Counted from the first letter of the stretch, positions 23,326 to 33,663 are shown. The stretch: DNA of 64,000 nucleotides from UBA1757 sp963617485 (GCA_963617485.1 CAVEPA010000008.1:55521-119520), one strand, 5' to 3'. Numbers and translations: made by a program. The notes: a model not told the origin generated them from the letters alone.

Positions 23326-23334
23326 TTTTATCAC

Positions 23335-23342
23335 TATCTTTG
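23335..23342 (+). promoter_or_regulatory. -7 box of tamB
   Basis: TATCTTTG matches TAnnTTTG exactly, 48 bases before the TTG start of tamB and just outside tsaD. The upstream element is not evident. Confidence 0.45.
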
Positions 23343-23390
23343 CAAGATTATAATCGGTCGTAAAACGGCCACAAAATTACATTTTTTCTT

Positions 23391-26300
23391 TTGAAAAAGA
23401 AGACGCGCATAGGCTATTTGGTGGTGCTGGGTGTTCTGGCCTTCATTTTCATACTGTCGGACAACAGTCGTTTCCAGCAGTATGTGCTGCGTCCCGCCCT
23501 ATGTTCGTCGCTGCGTTCGCAAAACTTTGACGTTGAGGTGGATTCGCTGCGTTGGCACTGGGCGTCTTCGCGTTTGGAACTCTATGGCATAAGCTGCCGC
23601 GACCGTCAGCAGAGCTCCGTGTTGAGCCTGCACTACCTCGAAGCCGACCTCAAACCTCTTGATTTGCTGTGGAAGCAGCTGCACCTGACGCGCCTTCGCT
23701 TGCACGCGCTGCAGGTAGACCTCCCTGCCCTGCTTGCTACGATTGGTTCGGAAAACACCAGTCCAGGCGGCTCTCTGCGTCTTAAGGTAGACCAGGTCCT
23801 GCTCACACATTCCAGCCTGCAGTATGAACCCTCGTTGGATTTGCGCCAAATAAGTGCCAGATTGGCTTTTTCGCTGGCTCAGGAACGCAAGTGGCTCCGC
23901 ATAGACGACTTGCATTTCGAACTCAGCAATGGTTTCACGCTCGAAGACTTTGCTCTTCAAGCATCGCTCGATGACGAAGGTCTGCTGGAAGTGCCACTTT
24001 TCGACCTACGGCTGCCCCAGTCGTATATTCAGCTCGACACCCTGACTTGTCGCTTGGGCGATACGACGCTCCATGCTGTGGAACTGCTCCGCCCCCTAAA
24101 TCTGAAGGCCAACATCGCTACGGCCGATTTTCCCCGTTTGCAGGCCGACTTGCAGGAAGCAGGGCTGCAATCCCCGGCCTTCCAATTGGACTTGCTGGCC
24201 TCCGGTACGATGGACAATCTCAAAGTTGACCAATTGAAGGTGCTTGATAATCTTGGCGTTACATCGATAAACCTAAAGGGAAACCTGCATCAGATTCAGC
24301 AGCAGGAACAGCGTCAGATTGAGGCGCAGTGTTCGCAAGTCGGCGTGGAGGCGCAGGAACTGTTGCAATATGTACAGGCTCTTTTCCCCGAATTGGAACT
24401 GTCTTTGCCTCAGGATTTGTTGCAGAACTTGGGATATGTTTCCTTCAGTGGCCTATGCCGTCTGAAAACCACTCAGCTCTCGCTTGACGGACGCTTGTCG
24501 ACCCAACCTGGCGATATCGACTTAAACCTATGCCTTGACAGACAGGATCGGGAGAACTATCGTTGCCAAGCAGACCTGGACTTGCCTTCTTATCGTTTCG
24601 ACCGCATTCTCGACCCAGAAGTGTTTACCGGCAGCGGCTCTCTTGCGCTGCAGGCAGATGCCCTTTTCAGCACCTCTGGCCTACGTCAGGCTGATGTCAA
24701 GTCGCAGGTGCGTCGCATATCGCTGCTTGATTACGACTATCGCCACCTGACGCTCGATGTTCAGGTTCCATCTCCGTCTTCTTGTCGGATTAATCTCGAC
24801 GCCGATGATCCCAACTGTCTGCTTAGTGCCAATGCTGTGATAAAGAACATCACTGCGGAAAAGGTCTATCAGGCTACGTTGGAGGCTGTTCATCTTAATT
24901 TACCGGCACTACATCTGCTCTCGGGCGACAAGGCCGGTGCGCATTTGTCTTTTACGATGGATACGCAGCTGCAAGGCGACACTTTGGAACGGCTATGGGG
25001 CTATTGCCGACTCGATTCCATCGAATTATCACACCGGAACACGCAGTATTCGCTGCCATCGCTGGTACTGAACAACCGTCCTCAAGGCGATTACGCCCAT
25101 CTTGAATTGCGCTCTGAACAAATAAATGCTGATGCCTACGGCGATTTCAATATCAAGCATCTGCTGCACGATTTTCAGTCGAATGTACTGGCGCGTTATC
25201 TGCCGAGTCTGTTTACGGCCCTTCCCCAAGACGATGCCCGTTTGCACAACCAGTTCTCATTTCAAGTGGACATCGCTTCTACCGACTCCTTGGCCAAGGC
25301 CTTTTCCTTGCCGCTTTCGGTGGTGGATACGGCTACCGTCAAGGGCTATTATTACGATGAAAAGCATATTTTCTCGCTCGCAGCCGAAAGCGGCAAGTTG
25401 CGCGTTCAGAATCAATTGCTGGAAAACCCTCGCCTGAACATCGACAACAAGGCCGGTCAGCGTATCGACTTTAGTCTGCAGACCAATCTGCCGAGTAAGA
25501 ATCATACTTTCTATCTCGACATGAACGCCAAGAGTTTGGCCGACAGCCTTTTGATGGATGCCCGCATGGAAATAGACCAGCACCAGCCTTTTGCCAGCCT
25601 GCAAAGCCGTCACCGTTTCTTGCGTAACGAGCGGAAACAAGTCTGCATCGACAACGAAGTAAGCATCCCCTATCTGCTTTGGAAAGATGCCCGCTGGCAA
25701 TTGGATACGGCCTTGATTGCCTATCATCCGGAAAAATTGCTGGTGGATGGCTTTCATCTGTACAACCAATATGGTAGCTCTATTCAAGCCAACGGAACCA
25801 TTTCCCGGCAAGATTGCGACAGCCTTTTTGTCAAATTGCATGAGCTGGACATCAGCTATCTGACACGCATTATGAAAGAACCCAGGCCTCGGGCCATGCA
25901 CTTGGGCGGCTATATCACTGCGGATGCCGCTCTGCAGTTCCTCATGGACGATATTCAGTTGGATGCCGATGCTACGGTGCGCGATTTCCAGTTGAACGAA
26001 GTGGTTATGGGTGATTTGGATGCCGATTTGGCCTGGAATCAGGAGCAGTCTTGCCTGGATGCCTACGCGCTGGTGAAGTCGGGCGATTTGCAGACCGGCC
26101 GTATTGATGCTTGCTATTCCCCGGCCGAAGACTCGCTTAGGCTTGATATCTCGTCCGATGGCTTGCCCTTGGATTTTGTCTCGCATTTCACCGACCGTTT
26201 CCTGACGCTGAGTGCCCAGGCCTATGGTAAGGTGGTTGTGGTTGGCAAGCCCGTCAAGAATAAATGGTATGTGTTGGCCGATGCCTACGCGGCCGATGGT

Positions 26301-27812
26301 GAACTCTACTCGCCCCATACCGACACACGCTACAGTTTTGCCGATTCCGTCAAACTGACCGAACACGGGCTGCATTTCGACCATTTGGTGCTTTACGACA
26401 ATAACCGTAACACTGGGGTCCTCGATGGCAGCATCTATCATACTAACTTCTTTGATTTCAGCTTCGATTTGGGTGCAGAACTCGACCGTTTTCAGGTGCT
26501 CGACCTGCCAGCGTCCAGTCAGGGCGATTTCTACGGCAATATTGTGGCCAGCGGCAAGATTCGCGTCAACGGCCATGAGAAAGACCTGCATGTCGATGCC
26601 AATATTAAGACCGAAGATCCCAGCAACCTCTATTTGACGCTGTCCGAAAGCAGCGATGTCAATTACGGCTTCATCACCTTTGTCGACAAGGATGCCCAAG
26701 GCCAGGCTGCTTCGGAACATTCCTTACCCGTCTCCACCAAGGAACTGCCTTCGAACCTCTCTGTTGATGCGAATTTGGAAGTGCTGCCCTCGGCCAATAT
26801 CGTGTTTGTTGTCAACCCGGCATCCAGCGATGAAATGCGTATGAATGGCACGGGTTCGCTGCGTATTTCTTACGATACGAAAGATGATTTGCAACTCTTC
26901 GGCCGTTACGAACTGGAAAAAGGAAAATTCGGCTTCACCTTCCAAGACTTGCTGCATCGCGACTTTAATATTTCTCAAGGAAGCTCCATCAACTTCTCGG
27001 GCGATTTAATGGCTTCTACCCTCGATATCAAGACGAGCTATTCCATACCCAATGTGGAGCTTTCGGATATTCTGGACGAGTCGGAAATCAGTGCTTTGAA
27101 CTTGAATCGCACCAACATTCCTGTGAACTGTCTGTTAAACATCAGCGGCGACCTAAAACAGCCGGAAATATCGCTAGGACTGGCCTACCCTTCGGCCGAC
27201 GATGAACTGCGTCGCCGCATATCCAATGTCATCAACACAGAAGAAATTCTCAACCGTCAAGTGGTATCACTTTTGCTGCTCAACAGCTTTGCCGTGAGCG
27301 AAAACGTGCAGACCTACGATGCCACCAACAATAACATGTCGGCCGTGATGGACTTGGGTCTGAGCACTTTGTCCAATCAGCTGAACCACTTCATCTATCA
27401 AGCGATGGGTAGCGACAATCTCTCCTTCGACTTGAATTATCGCTACGATGATGTGGAACAAGGTTTGGGTGAATGGCAGGTGGCTATGAGCGGACAAATG
27501 CTCAACAATCGCTTGACCATCAACGGCAATATCGGTTCACGCGAAGACTTGGTGAACGATAATACCCAATTCATCGGTGATTTCGATTTGGAATACCGCT
27601 TTTCGAGAGACGGGCGTCTGCGGGGCAAGTTCTTCAACCGCACCAACGACAGCCGCTACTTCAAGTCGGCCATGACAACGCAGGGCGTGGGTCTGGCCTA
27701 CAAGGAAAACTTCCACAACTTCCCCGCCCTTTACCGTCAGTTTGTCAACTGGATTACGCGCCGCATATCACGCAGCCGCGCAGAATCAGACTTGAAATCA
27801 TCGCGTAGGTGA
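23391..27812 (+). CDS. tamB: Translocation and assembly module TamB-like protein
   Basis: 1473 residues. One N-terminal membrane helix (about residues 7-23, IGYLVVLGVLAFIFIL) is followed by a very long run of beta-strands with repeated 'AxxxxxL..L' patterns. This is the AsmA-like / TamB architecture of a periplasm-spanning hydrophobic groove. The C-terminal TamB (DUF490) domain is recognisable in 'LEVLPSANIVFVVNPASSDEMRMNGTG', 'GRYELEKGKFGF' and 'LNISGDLKQPEISLGLAYP', and the last 120 residues resemble the family's outer-membrane-facing end. It works in lipid transport and in assembly of outer-membrane proteins. The start is TTG (23391-23393), because no ATG or GTG fits between the divergent promoter and the membrane helix. 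A TamA-type barrel is not in the window. Confidence 0.88.
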   Translation: MKKKTRIGYLVVLGVLAFIFILSDNSRFQQYVLRPALCSSLRSQNFDVEVDSLRWHWASSRLELYGISCRDRQQSSVLSLHYLEADLKPLDLLWKQLHLTRLRLHALQVDLPALLATIGSENTSPGGSLRLKVDQVLLTHSSLQYEPSLDLRQISARLAFSLAQERKWLRIDDLHFELSNGFTLEDFALQASLDDEGLLEVPLFDLRLPQSYIQLDTLTCRLGDTTLHAVELLRPLNLKANIATADFPRLQADLQEAGLQSPAFQLDLLASGTMDNLKVDQLKVLDNLGVTSINLKGNLHQIQQQEQRQIEAQCSQVGVEAQELLQYVQALFPELELSLPQDLLQNLGYVSFSGLCRLKTTQLSLDGRLSTQPGDIDLNLCLDRQDRENYRCQADLDLPSYRFDRILDPEVFTGSGSLALQADALFSTSGLRQADVKSQVRRISLLDYDYRHLTLDVQVPSPSSCRINLDADDPNCLLSANAVIKNITAEKVYQATLEAVHLNLPALHLLSGDKAGAHLSFTMDTQLQGDTLERLWGYCRLDSIELSHRNTQYSLPSLVLNNRPQGDYAHLELRSEQINADAYGDFNIKHLLHDFQSNVLARYLPSLFTALPQDDARLHNQFSFQVDIASTDSLAKAFSLPLSVVDTATVKGYYYDEKHIFSLAAESGKLRVQNQLLENPRLNIDNKAGQRIDFSLQTNLPSKNHTFYLDMNAKSLADSLLMDARMEIDQHQPFASLQSRHRFLRNERKQVCIDNEVSIPYLLWKDARWQLDTALIAYHPEKLLVDGFHLYNQYGSSIQANGTISRQDCDSLFVKLHELDISYLTRIMKEPRPRAMHLGGYITADAALQFLMDDIQLDADATVRDFQLNEVVMGDLDADLAWNQEQSCLDAYALVKSGDLQTGRIDACYSPAEDSLRLDISSDGLPLDFVSHFTDRFLTLSAQAYGKVVVVGKPVKNKWYVLADAYAADGELYSPHTDTRYSFADSVKLTEHGLHFDHLVLYDNNRNTGVLDGSIYHTNFFDFSFDLGAELDRFQVLDLPASSQGDFYGNIVASGKIRVNGHEKDLHVDANIKTEDPSNLYLTLSESSDVNYGFITFVDKDAQGQAASEHSLPVSTKELPSNLSVDANLEVLPSANIVFVVNPASSDEMRMNGTGSLRISYDTKDDLQLFGRYELEKGKFGFTFQDLLHRDFNISQGSSINFSGDLMASTLDIKTSYSIPNVELSDILDESEISALNLNRTNIPVNCLLNISGDLKQPEISLGLAYPSADDELRRRISNVINTEEILNRQVVSLLLLNSFAVSENVQTYDATNNNMSAVMDLGLSTLSNQLNHFIYQAMGSDNLSFDLNYRYDDVEQGLGEWQVAMSGQMLNNRLTINGNIGSREDLVNDNTQFIGDFDLEYRFSRDGRLRGKFFNRTNDSRYFKSAMTTQGVGLAYKENFHNFPALYRQFVNWITRRISRSRAESDLKSSRR

Positions 27813-27877
27813 CCTGCGAAGGAGCGTAGGCCGCGACTGATGACAAGGCTGAAACTGACCGGAAAGGCAGTTAATCA

Positions 27878-29350
27878 TCAATAGGCTCTGGCAATGATGA
27901 CGCGTTGCTTGGAAGGCTTGCCCGTTACCATGCACTTGCCCGGAGTTTTGTCACCGTCCAAGGGCACGCAACGGATGGTAGCCTTGGTTTCTTCCTTGAT
28001 ACGCGCCTCGGTTTCGGGTGTGCCGTCCCAGTGGCAGAGGAAGAAGCCGCCATTGTCGATGCGAGCTTTGAATTCATCGTAGGAATTTACTTCGTAGATG
28101 CGGCTGTCGCGGGCGGCTTTAGCCTTGAGGTACATATTGGCCTGAATGTCGTCGAGCAAAGTCAAGACGCGTTCATCCAAACCTTCGGTGCTGATGGTTT
28201 CCTTTTCCAGCGTGTCGCGGCGGGCAATTTCGATGCTGTTGTTCTCCAGGTCGCGCATACCCATGGCCAAACGTACGGGAACGCCCTTCAACTCGTATTC
28301 TGCAAACTTCCAGCCAGGCTTTTTGGTGTCGTTATTGTCGAACTTCACGCGTATGCCCTTGGCTTTGAGGCCTGCCATGATTTCTTCGGCCTTGGCGGCA
28401 ATCTGAGCGCGTTGTTCCTCGTTTTTGTAGATGGGAACAATCACTACCTGATAAGGAGCCAACTTAGGCGGCAGCACCAGACCGTTGTCGTCGGAATGGG
28501 TCATGATGAGCGCACCCATCAGACGGGTGGAAACGCCCCAAGACGTAGCCCAAACATATTCGCTCTGGTTGTCTTTGTTCATAAAGGTGACATCGAAAGC
28601 TTTGGCAAAATTCTGGCCCAAAAAGTGCGAGGTGCCAGCTTGCAGTGCCTTGCCGTCCTGCATCATGGCTTCGATGGTATAAGTGTCCAAAGCTCCGGCA
28701 AAACGCTCCGTTTCAGACTTCACGCCACGGATAACCGGCATAGCCATGAAATTCTCGGCAAAATCGCCGTAAACGTGCAACATGCGCTGGGCTTCCTCTT
28801 CTGCTTCCTGACGGGTGGCATGGGCTGTGTGACCTTCTTGCCAAAGAAACTCGGCGGTGCGCAGGAACAGGCGCGTACGCATTTCCCAACGCACCACATT
28901 GGCCCATTGGTTGCAGAGAATAGGCAGGTCTCGGTAGGAATGTATCCAGTTTTTATAGGTACTCCAGATAATGGTTTCAGAGGTAGGACGCACGATGAGT
29001 TCTTCTTCGAGCTTGGATTCGGGGTCGGCAATCAGTTCCTTGCCATCGGGCGAAATCTTCAGGCGCGAATGGGTAACAACGGCGCATTCCTTGGCAAAGC
29101 CCTCCACATGTTCGGCTTCGCGGCTCAAGAACGATTTCGGGATGAACAAAGGAAAATAGGCGTTGACGTGTCCGGTTTCCTTGAACATGCGGTCGAGTTC
29201 ATCGCGCATTTTTTCCCAGATGGAATAGCCATAAGGCTTGATAACCATACATCCACGAACGGCAGAACTTTCTGCCAAATCGGCTTTCACTACTAAGTCG
29301 TTGTACCACTGAGAATAGTTCTCAGCTCTCGAAGTCAATTCTTTTGCCAT
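27878..29350 (-). CDS. proS: Prolyl-tRNA synthetase, archaeal/eukaryotic type
   Basis: 490 residues, the length of ProRS without the bacterial editing insertion. Class II motifs are visible: 'PYGYSIWEKMRDELDRMF' with motif 1 nearby, motif 2 around 'RWEMRTRLFLRTAEFLWQEGHTAHAT' and motif 3 'WGVSTRLMGALIMTHSDDNGLVLPP'. An anticodon-binding domain and the C-terminal zinc-like domain of this type follow ('IRCVPLDGDKTPGKCMVTGKPSKQRVIIARAY'). It charges tRNA-Pro. The archaeal-type form is usual in Bacteroidota. It is divergent from the UvrD/PcrA helicase and has a strong promoter. Confidence 0.96.
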   Translation of the reverse strand: MAKELTSRAENYSQWYNDLVVKADLAESSAVRGCMVIKPYGYSIWEKMRDELDRMFKETGHVNAYFPLFIPKSFLSREAEHVEGFAKECAVVTHSRLKISPDGKELIADPESKLEEELIVRPTSETIIWSTYKNWIHSYRDLPILCNQWANVVRWEMRTRLFLRTAEFLWQEGHTAHATRQEAEEEAQRMLHVYGDFAENFMAMPVIRGVKSETERFAGALDTYTIEAMMQDGKALQAGTSHFLGQNFAKAFDVTFMNKDNQSEYVWATSWGVSTRLMGALIMTHSDDNGLVLPPKLAPYQVVIVPIYKNEEQRAQIAAKAEEIMAGLKAKGIRVKFDNNDTKKPGWKFAEYELKGVPVRLAMGMRDLENNSIEIARRDTLEKETISTEGLDERVLTLLDDIQANMYLKAKAARDSRIYEVNSYDEFKARIDNGGFFLCHWDGTPETEARIKEETKATIRCVPLDGDKTPGKCMVTGKPSKQRVIIARAY

Positions 29351-29413
29351 AATATAATAGGAATCTGTTTATTGCTGTTTTGTCGCCGTATTGCCGGCTT
29401 TGGTTACAAGCCG

Positions 29414-29445
29414 CAAAGGTAGTTCTTTTCAAGAAAACTAACAAA
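29414..29445 (-). promoter_or_regulatory. Promoter of proS
   Basis: On the minus strand, TTTG, then exactly 20 bases, then TACCTTTG (29414-29421), 63 bases before the proS ATG. Confidence 0.7.
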
Positions 29446-29532
29446 GCTATTTACGCTGCTTGTGTTTGTAAGGTAAGTGAGATATTTGTACCTTCGCCAT
29501 CCGTCATTACAAGCTGAAGAAATATTTTTCAC

Positions 29533-31899
29533 GTGGAAGAAATTATTGAAAATCTGAACGATAGCCAGCGCGAGGCCGTGCTTTACAACGATGGCCCCTC
29601 GCTCATCATAGCCGGAGCCGGTTCCGGCAAAACCAAAGTGTTAACCTGCAAAGTTGCCTGGTTACTGCGTCAGGGCATGGCTCCCTGGAACATTTTGGCC
29701 TTGACCTTTACCAACAAGGCAGCGCGTGAAATGAAAGAACGTGTGGCCAAACTGGTGGATGCCCGTTCGGCCTCGCGCCTGTGGATGGGCACTTTCCACT
29801 CGTTGTTCCTGCGCATTTTGCGTATGGAAGCCGCCGCTTTCGGCTACCCTTCCGATTTCAGCGTCTACGACACGGCCGATACCAAAAGCCTGCTCAAAAC
29901 CATCGTCAAGGAAATGCAGCTCGATGAGAAAGTCTACAAGCTCACCACCGTGGCTTCGCGCATTTCCAATGCCAAGAATGCACTGATAACGCCCAAAGAC
30001 TATTTCGACTCGCCCGATCTTCAGCAACGCGACAGGGACAGCCATCTGCCCCGCATTGCCCAAATCTATGCCCAATACGTCAACCGTTGTCGCACGGCCA
30101 AAGCCCTCGACTTCGATGATATCCTGTTCTATACCCACGCGTTGTTTCAGCAGAGTCCCGAGGTGTTGGAACGTTGGCAGGAGCATTTCCAGTTTATTCT
30201 GGTGGACGAGTACCAAGATACCAACATGGCGCAGTACCTGATTGTGAAGATGTTGGCGGCCAAACATCACCGTGTCTGTGTGGTGGGCGACGATTCGCAG
30301 AGCATCTACTCTTTCCGTGGTGCCAATATCGAGAATATTCTCAAGTTTCAGTCGGCTTATCCCGAGAGCAAGCTCTTTAAACTGGAGCGAAACTATCGAT
30401 CCACACAGAACATCGTCAATATTGCCAATGGCTTGATATCCAATAATAAAAACCGCATCAAAAAGGAAGTTTTCTCCGAGCGTGAAAAAGGCAATCTTAT
30501 CCAAGTGATGAGCGCCATGAGCGATGTGGAAGAGGCTTATATGGTGGCCGGCAAGATTGCTGAACTGAGGCTGCGCCAGCAAGAAAATTGGGCCGATTTC
30601 GCCGTCCTTTATCGCACCAATGCCCAATCGCGTGTGTTGGAAGAAGCCATGCGCAAGCGCAATATTCCCTACCGCGTGTATGGTGGTATGTCTTTCTACC
30701 AGCACAAGGAAATCAAGGATATTCTGGCCTATTTGCGCTTGATGCTGAATCCTGCCGATGACGAATCGCTCAAACGTGTGATGAAGTTTCCTTCGAAGGG
30801 TATCGGCGATACCACCATGCAGCGTCTGCAAGATTGCGCCAATGCGGCTAAGGTCTCCCTATGGCAGGTGCTGGAGCGTCCGGTGGAATACGCTTTGCCG
30901 GTAAATAGCGGTATTTTGAGCAAACTGACGACTTTTTATCAGATGATGGAAAGCATGCGGCTCAAGTTGGACCAACTGAGCGTTTACGACTTTACACAAA
31001 TGCTGTTGCAGACTTCAGGCATCAATTCGGAACTGCTTAAAGAGCCTGGTGTTGAGGGTATTACGCATCGCGAGAATGTGCAGTCCCTGCTGGCCGGTAT
31101 GCACGAATTCTGCCAAAACCGCTTGGAGGAAGGCAACGAAGATACTGGTATGGCCGCCTATCTTTCCGAAGTGGCTCTGAACACCGACCAAGACGAAGAA
31201 GACAACGATGACAAGGTTTTCCTGATGACGGTGCATGCTTCTAAAGGTCTGGAATTCAATAATGTGTTCATTACGGGTATGGAAGAAAATATCTTCCCCT
31301 CGCAACGTTGTGTGGAGTCGCAGGCCGAGCTGGAAGAGGAACGGCGGCTACTGTATGTGGCCATTACGCGTGCCGGCAACCGCTGCGCCTTGAGCTTTGC
31401 CAAAAGCCGTTTCCGCAATGGCAGTATGGAGTTTTCACGCCCGAGCCGCTTTCTGCGTGAACTGAATCCCGGCCTGCTGGAGCTTTCGGGCAGCCAGTTC
31501 AGCCAACAACCGGCTACGAACCCTTATGGCGGTTCAATTGCCGGCCGCAGTTCGTATGGCACTTCCGGTGGTTCGTATGGCGCATCTACCTCTTCCCGTC
31601 AGACCACGTGGCAGCGCAAACAGTCTTACCCGCAGCCCCATGCCCGACCATCTGTCACTCCTACTGTCCGTCCAGTTTCCACAGTCCGTCCTGGTTCCAC
31701 CGCCCAGGCTTCGGAACGCATCGACACAGCCAAAGGCAGTTTTTATGTTGGCGGGCGCGTTTTGCACGAACGCTTTGGCGAAGGCTATGTCAAACAAATC
31801 GAAGGCCGGGATGACAACTGCAAAATCAGCGTTGAATTCGACAATTTTGGATTCAAAGTGCTGCTGTTGAAATTCGCCAAGATGCAGCCTATCGACTGA
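29533..31899 (+). CDS. UvrD/PcrA-type ATP-dependent 3'-5' DNA helicase
   Basis: 788 residues, superfamily 1A. Q motif 'LNDSQREAV', Walker A 'AGAGSGKTKVL' (27-37), 'LTFTNKAAREMKERV', Walker B 'VDEYQDTN', 'VGDDSQSIYSFRGA', 'LERNYRST', 'LMTVHASKGLEFNNVFI' and 'RRLLYVAITRA' give all helicase motifs in order. After about residue 655 comes a Ser/Gly/Thr-rich linker of roughly 70 residues. It is followed by a small C-terminal Tudor-like domain 'GGRVLHERFGEGYVKQIEG...KVLLLKFAKMQPI', as in PcrA proteins that touch RNA polymerase. It acts in excision repair and in clearing protein or R-loop blocks. The start is GTG at 29533-29535 (VEEIIENLNDSQ); no ATG fits. Confidence 0.94.
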   Translation: MEEIIENLNDSQREAVLYNDGPSLIIAGAGSGKTKVLTCKVAWLLRQGMAPWNILALTFTNKAAREMKERVAKLVDARSASRLWMGTFHSLFLRILRMEAAAFGYPSDFSVYDTADTKSLLKTIVKEMQLDEKVYKLTTVASRISNAKNALITPKDYFDSPDLQQRDRDSHLPRIAQIYAQYVNRCRTAKALDFDDILFYTHALFQQSPEVLERWQEHFQFILVDEYQDTNMAQYLIVKMLAAKHHRVCVVGDDSQSIYSFRGANIENILKFQSAYPESKLFKLERNYRSTQNIVNIANGLISNNKNRIKKEVFSEREKGNLIQVMSAMSDVEEAYMVAGKIAELRLRQQENWADFAVLYRTNAQSRVLEEAMRKRNIPYRVYGGMSFYQHKEIKDILAYLRLMLNPADDESLKRVMKFPSKGIGDTTMQRLQDCANAAKVSLWQVLERPVEYALPVNSGILSKLTTFYQMMESMRLKLDQLSVYDFTQMLLQTSGINSELLKEPGVEGITHRENVQSLLAGMHEFCQNRLEEGNEDTGMAAYLSEVALNTDQDEEDNDDKVFLMTVHASKGLEFNNVFITGMEENIFPSQRCVESQAELEEERRLLYVAITRAGNRCALSFAKSRFRNGSMEFSRPSRFLRELNPGLLELSGSQFSQQPATNPYGGSIAGRSSYGTSGGSYGASTSSRQTTWQRKQSYPQPHARPSVTPTVRPVSTVRPGSTAQASERIDTAKGSFYVGGRVLHERFGEGYVKQIEGRDDNCKISVEFDNFGFKVLLLKFAKMQPID

Positions 31900-31946
31900 G
31901 AAGCTCCCTCCAGAGACTCTTAAGAAGTATACTGTAAACAAGCAAT

Positions 31947-32513
31947 ATGGAAAACAACACCTCACATATAACCATACGTCCTGCCACGGCCGATGACATT
32001 GCCCTGATTGTGCGCGTGCTGGTCATGGCCATGGGCGAAGATGCCGCTCCCACCTATTGCGGCGAAAAATACCTGGATGTTCTCGGTGAAATAGTTGCCA
32101 CGCAAGGAACGCAATACCATTACAGCAATGCTTGGGTCGCTGAGCTGGACGGCAGGCCCGCAGCCGCCTTGGTGGCTTACGACGGAGCCGAATTGCCGCG
32201 GCTGCGGGCCAACACCCTTGCCGTTGTGCACCGTTACCGTCCGTTGGAAATCAACTTCGATGAGACCCGGGCCGGCGAATACTATCTCGATTCCATCGCT
32301 GTTTTGCCCGAATTTCGTGGCCAAGGCTTGGCCCCTGCCCTTATCGGACATCTGAAGTCGCAGTTGAAAGTTCAGGGCTACCCTGTTCTTGGCCTTATCG
32401 TTGATGTTGACAACCCTACCGCCGAGCGACTCTATACATCTCTGGGCTTCAGAGCCTTGAACTACATGGATTTCTTCGGGCACCGCATGAAACACATGCA
32501 GTGCCCACTCTAG
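31947..32513 (+). CDS. GNAT-family N-acetyltransferase
   Basis: 188 residues. The GNAT fold is shown by 'ITIRPATADDIALIVRVLVMAMGED' at the N-terminus, the acetyl-CoA site 'YLDSIAVLPEFRGQGLAPALIGHL' (R-x-x-G-x-A type, about residues 110-131) and 'GLIVDVDNPTAERLYTSLGFRALNYMDFFGHRMKHM' at the end. The substrate is unknown. It is 47 bases downstream of the helicase on the same strand and ends about 18 bases from the convergent SDR gene. Confidence 0.88.
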   Translation: MENNTSHITIRPATADDIALIVRVLVMAMGEDAAPTYCGEKYLDVLGEIVATQGTQYHYSNAWVAELDGRPAAALVAYDGAELPRLRANTLAVVHRYRPLEINFDETRAGEYYLDSIAVLPEFRGQGLAPALIGHLKSQLKVQGYPVLGLIVDVDNPTAERLYTSLGFRALNYMDFFGHRMKHMQCPL

Positions 32514-32531
32514 CCTCTTTCAAAACAGTTC

Positions 32532-33293
32532 CTACGGCCTTAGTCCGCTACCGCCCTGCAGCGTGATGGTTTCGCCCGTCACATAATGGGCATCGTCTGA
32601 AGCAAGGAACACGCAGACGCGGCCTATATCGTCGGCCGGATCGGCAAAGCGTCCGAGCGGAATACCCTGGATGGTCTTGGCGAAAAGTTCCGGATAGTGT
32701 TCCTTCCATTCCTGCAGACTTTCGGTCATGGCCAGCGGGCATACCATATTGACTCTGACACCATCGGGCCCCCACTCTGCGGCGGCTACCCTCGAAAGCC
32801 CCCTGATGCCTTCTTTGGCTGCGGCATAGGAAGACTGTCCCAGTTTGCCGAAAAGACCTGCTCCGGAAGCGAAATTGATGACACTGCCGTGGCTGGCCTT
32901 CAGCGCCGGGAAACATTCCCGCATATAGAAAAAGGCAGCGTAGAGGCCGGAATAAACAGCCAGGTCGAAGTCTTCCTTGGTATGCTCCACCAGCGGAAGC
33001 CCCGATTTGGACACCTGGGCATTGTTGATAAGTGTATTGATTTTACCGAACTGCCCGAGCGCGGTTTTCACCACGGTCTTTACCGAAGCTTCGTCGGCAC
33101 CATCGGCTACCATGGTCAGTACGCGGATGCCGTATTCGGCTTCGAGTTTTTCTTTGGCGTTGAGCAGTCTCGATTCGGTCCGGCCGGTCAGCACCAGGTC
33201 GGAACCTTCTTTGGCAAATGCCGTGGCAAGGCCGAAGCCGATGCCTTTGCCGCCACCCGTAATAAGGGTGACATCTCCTTCCAATCTTTTCAT
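32532..33293 (-). CDS. Short-chain dehydrogenase/reductase
   Basis: 253 residues of the classical SDR family. It has the cofactor site 'LITGGGKGIGFGLATAF' (T-G-x3-G-x-G), 'TLINNAQVS' (N-N-A-x variant of NNAG), catalytic 'INFASGAGLFGKLGQSSYAAAKEGIRGL' with the Ser...Tyr-x3-Lys set, and 'YVTGETITLQGGSGLRP', the usual 'D-G-G' end replaced by Q-G-G. 'LTGRTESRL' after the second strand favours NADP(H). The substrate is unknown; FabG-like in outline, but it stands alone and is probably not the main fatty acid enzyme. It is monocistronic with a minus-strand TAACTTTG box at 33361-33368. Confidence 0.88.
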   Translation of the reverse strand: MKRLEGDVTLITGGGKGIGFGLATAFAKEGSDLVLTGRTESRLLNAKEKLEAEYGIRVLTMVADGADEASVKTVVKTALGQFGKINTLINNAQVSKSGLPLVEHTKEDFDLAVYSGLYAAFFYMRECFPALKASHGSVINFASGAGLFGKLGQSSYAAAKEGIRGLSRVAAAEWGPDGVRVNMVCPLAMTESLQEWKEHYPELFAKTIQGIPLGRFADPADDIGRVCVFLASDDAHYVTGETITLQGGSGLRP

Positions 33294-33663
33294 ATCAAAT
33301 AAATATCTTAAAAATCCAGTTCAATGTCTTTGCCGAAATGTTCTAGCAGAGATTTGGCGGCAAAGTTACCTCATTTCTTAATGGTATCGAAATTGGGGCA
33401 GATATCTTTTGACTGTTTCGTTTCGGCATCAACCATTTTAAAGTCAATTTTCTGGTTCTCGGGAAATTCTGATGGATTTCGTGCGATGACTGTGGATTTA
33501 TCGGTCGTTTTGCGTACCTTTCGGCTTAAATTGAACACTTACCTGGATTCTGTATTCTCAAACGACAAAAATGACTGACTGGCGCGGGTAGAGCAACTTT
33601 TCGCGCAGTTAGACAGAATTGAAGCCGAACTATAATAATCGTTTAAAAACATTTTCTAAAAAC
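33294..33663. other. Intergenic spacer between divergent SDR and S41 genes
   Basis: 370 bases without a supported gene. It contains the SDR -7 box (minus strand, 33361-33368). A TACCTTTC sequence near 33515 could be a degraded -7 box for the S41 gene, about 150 bases before its start. An 84-codon frame at 33324-33578 has no family features. No hairpin with a T-run and no known riboswitch was recognised. Confidence 0.5.

Noticed and set aside
25257..26720. 487-codon open frame antisense to tamB
   Set aside because: There is no promoter or domain, and it lies fully inside the tamB coding region.
27905..29296. 463-codon open frame on the plus strand opposite proS
   Set aside because: It is antisense to a clear class II synthetase and shows no recognisable protein features.
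33324..33578. 84-codon frame between SDR and S41 genes
   Set aside because: It overlaps the SDR promoter region, has no ribosome or promoter context and shows no domain; it is more likely chance.
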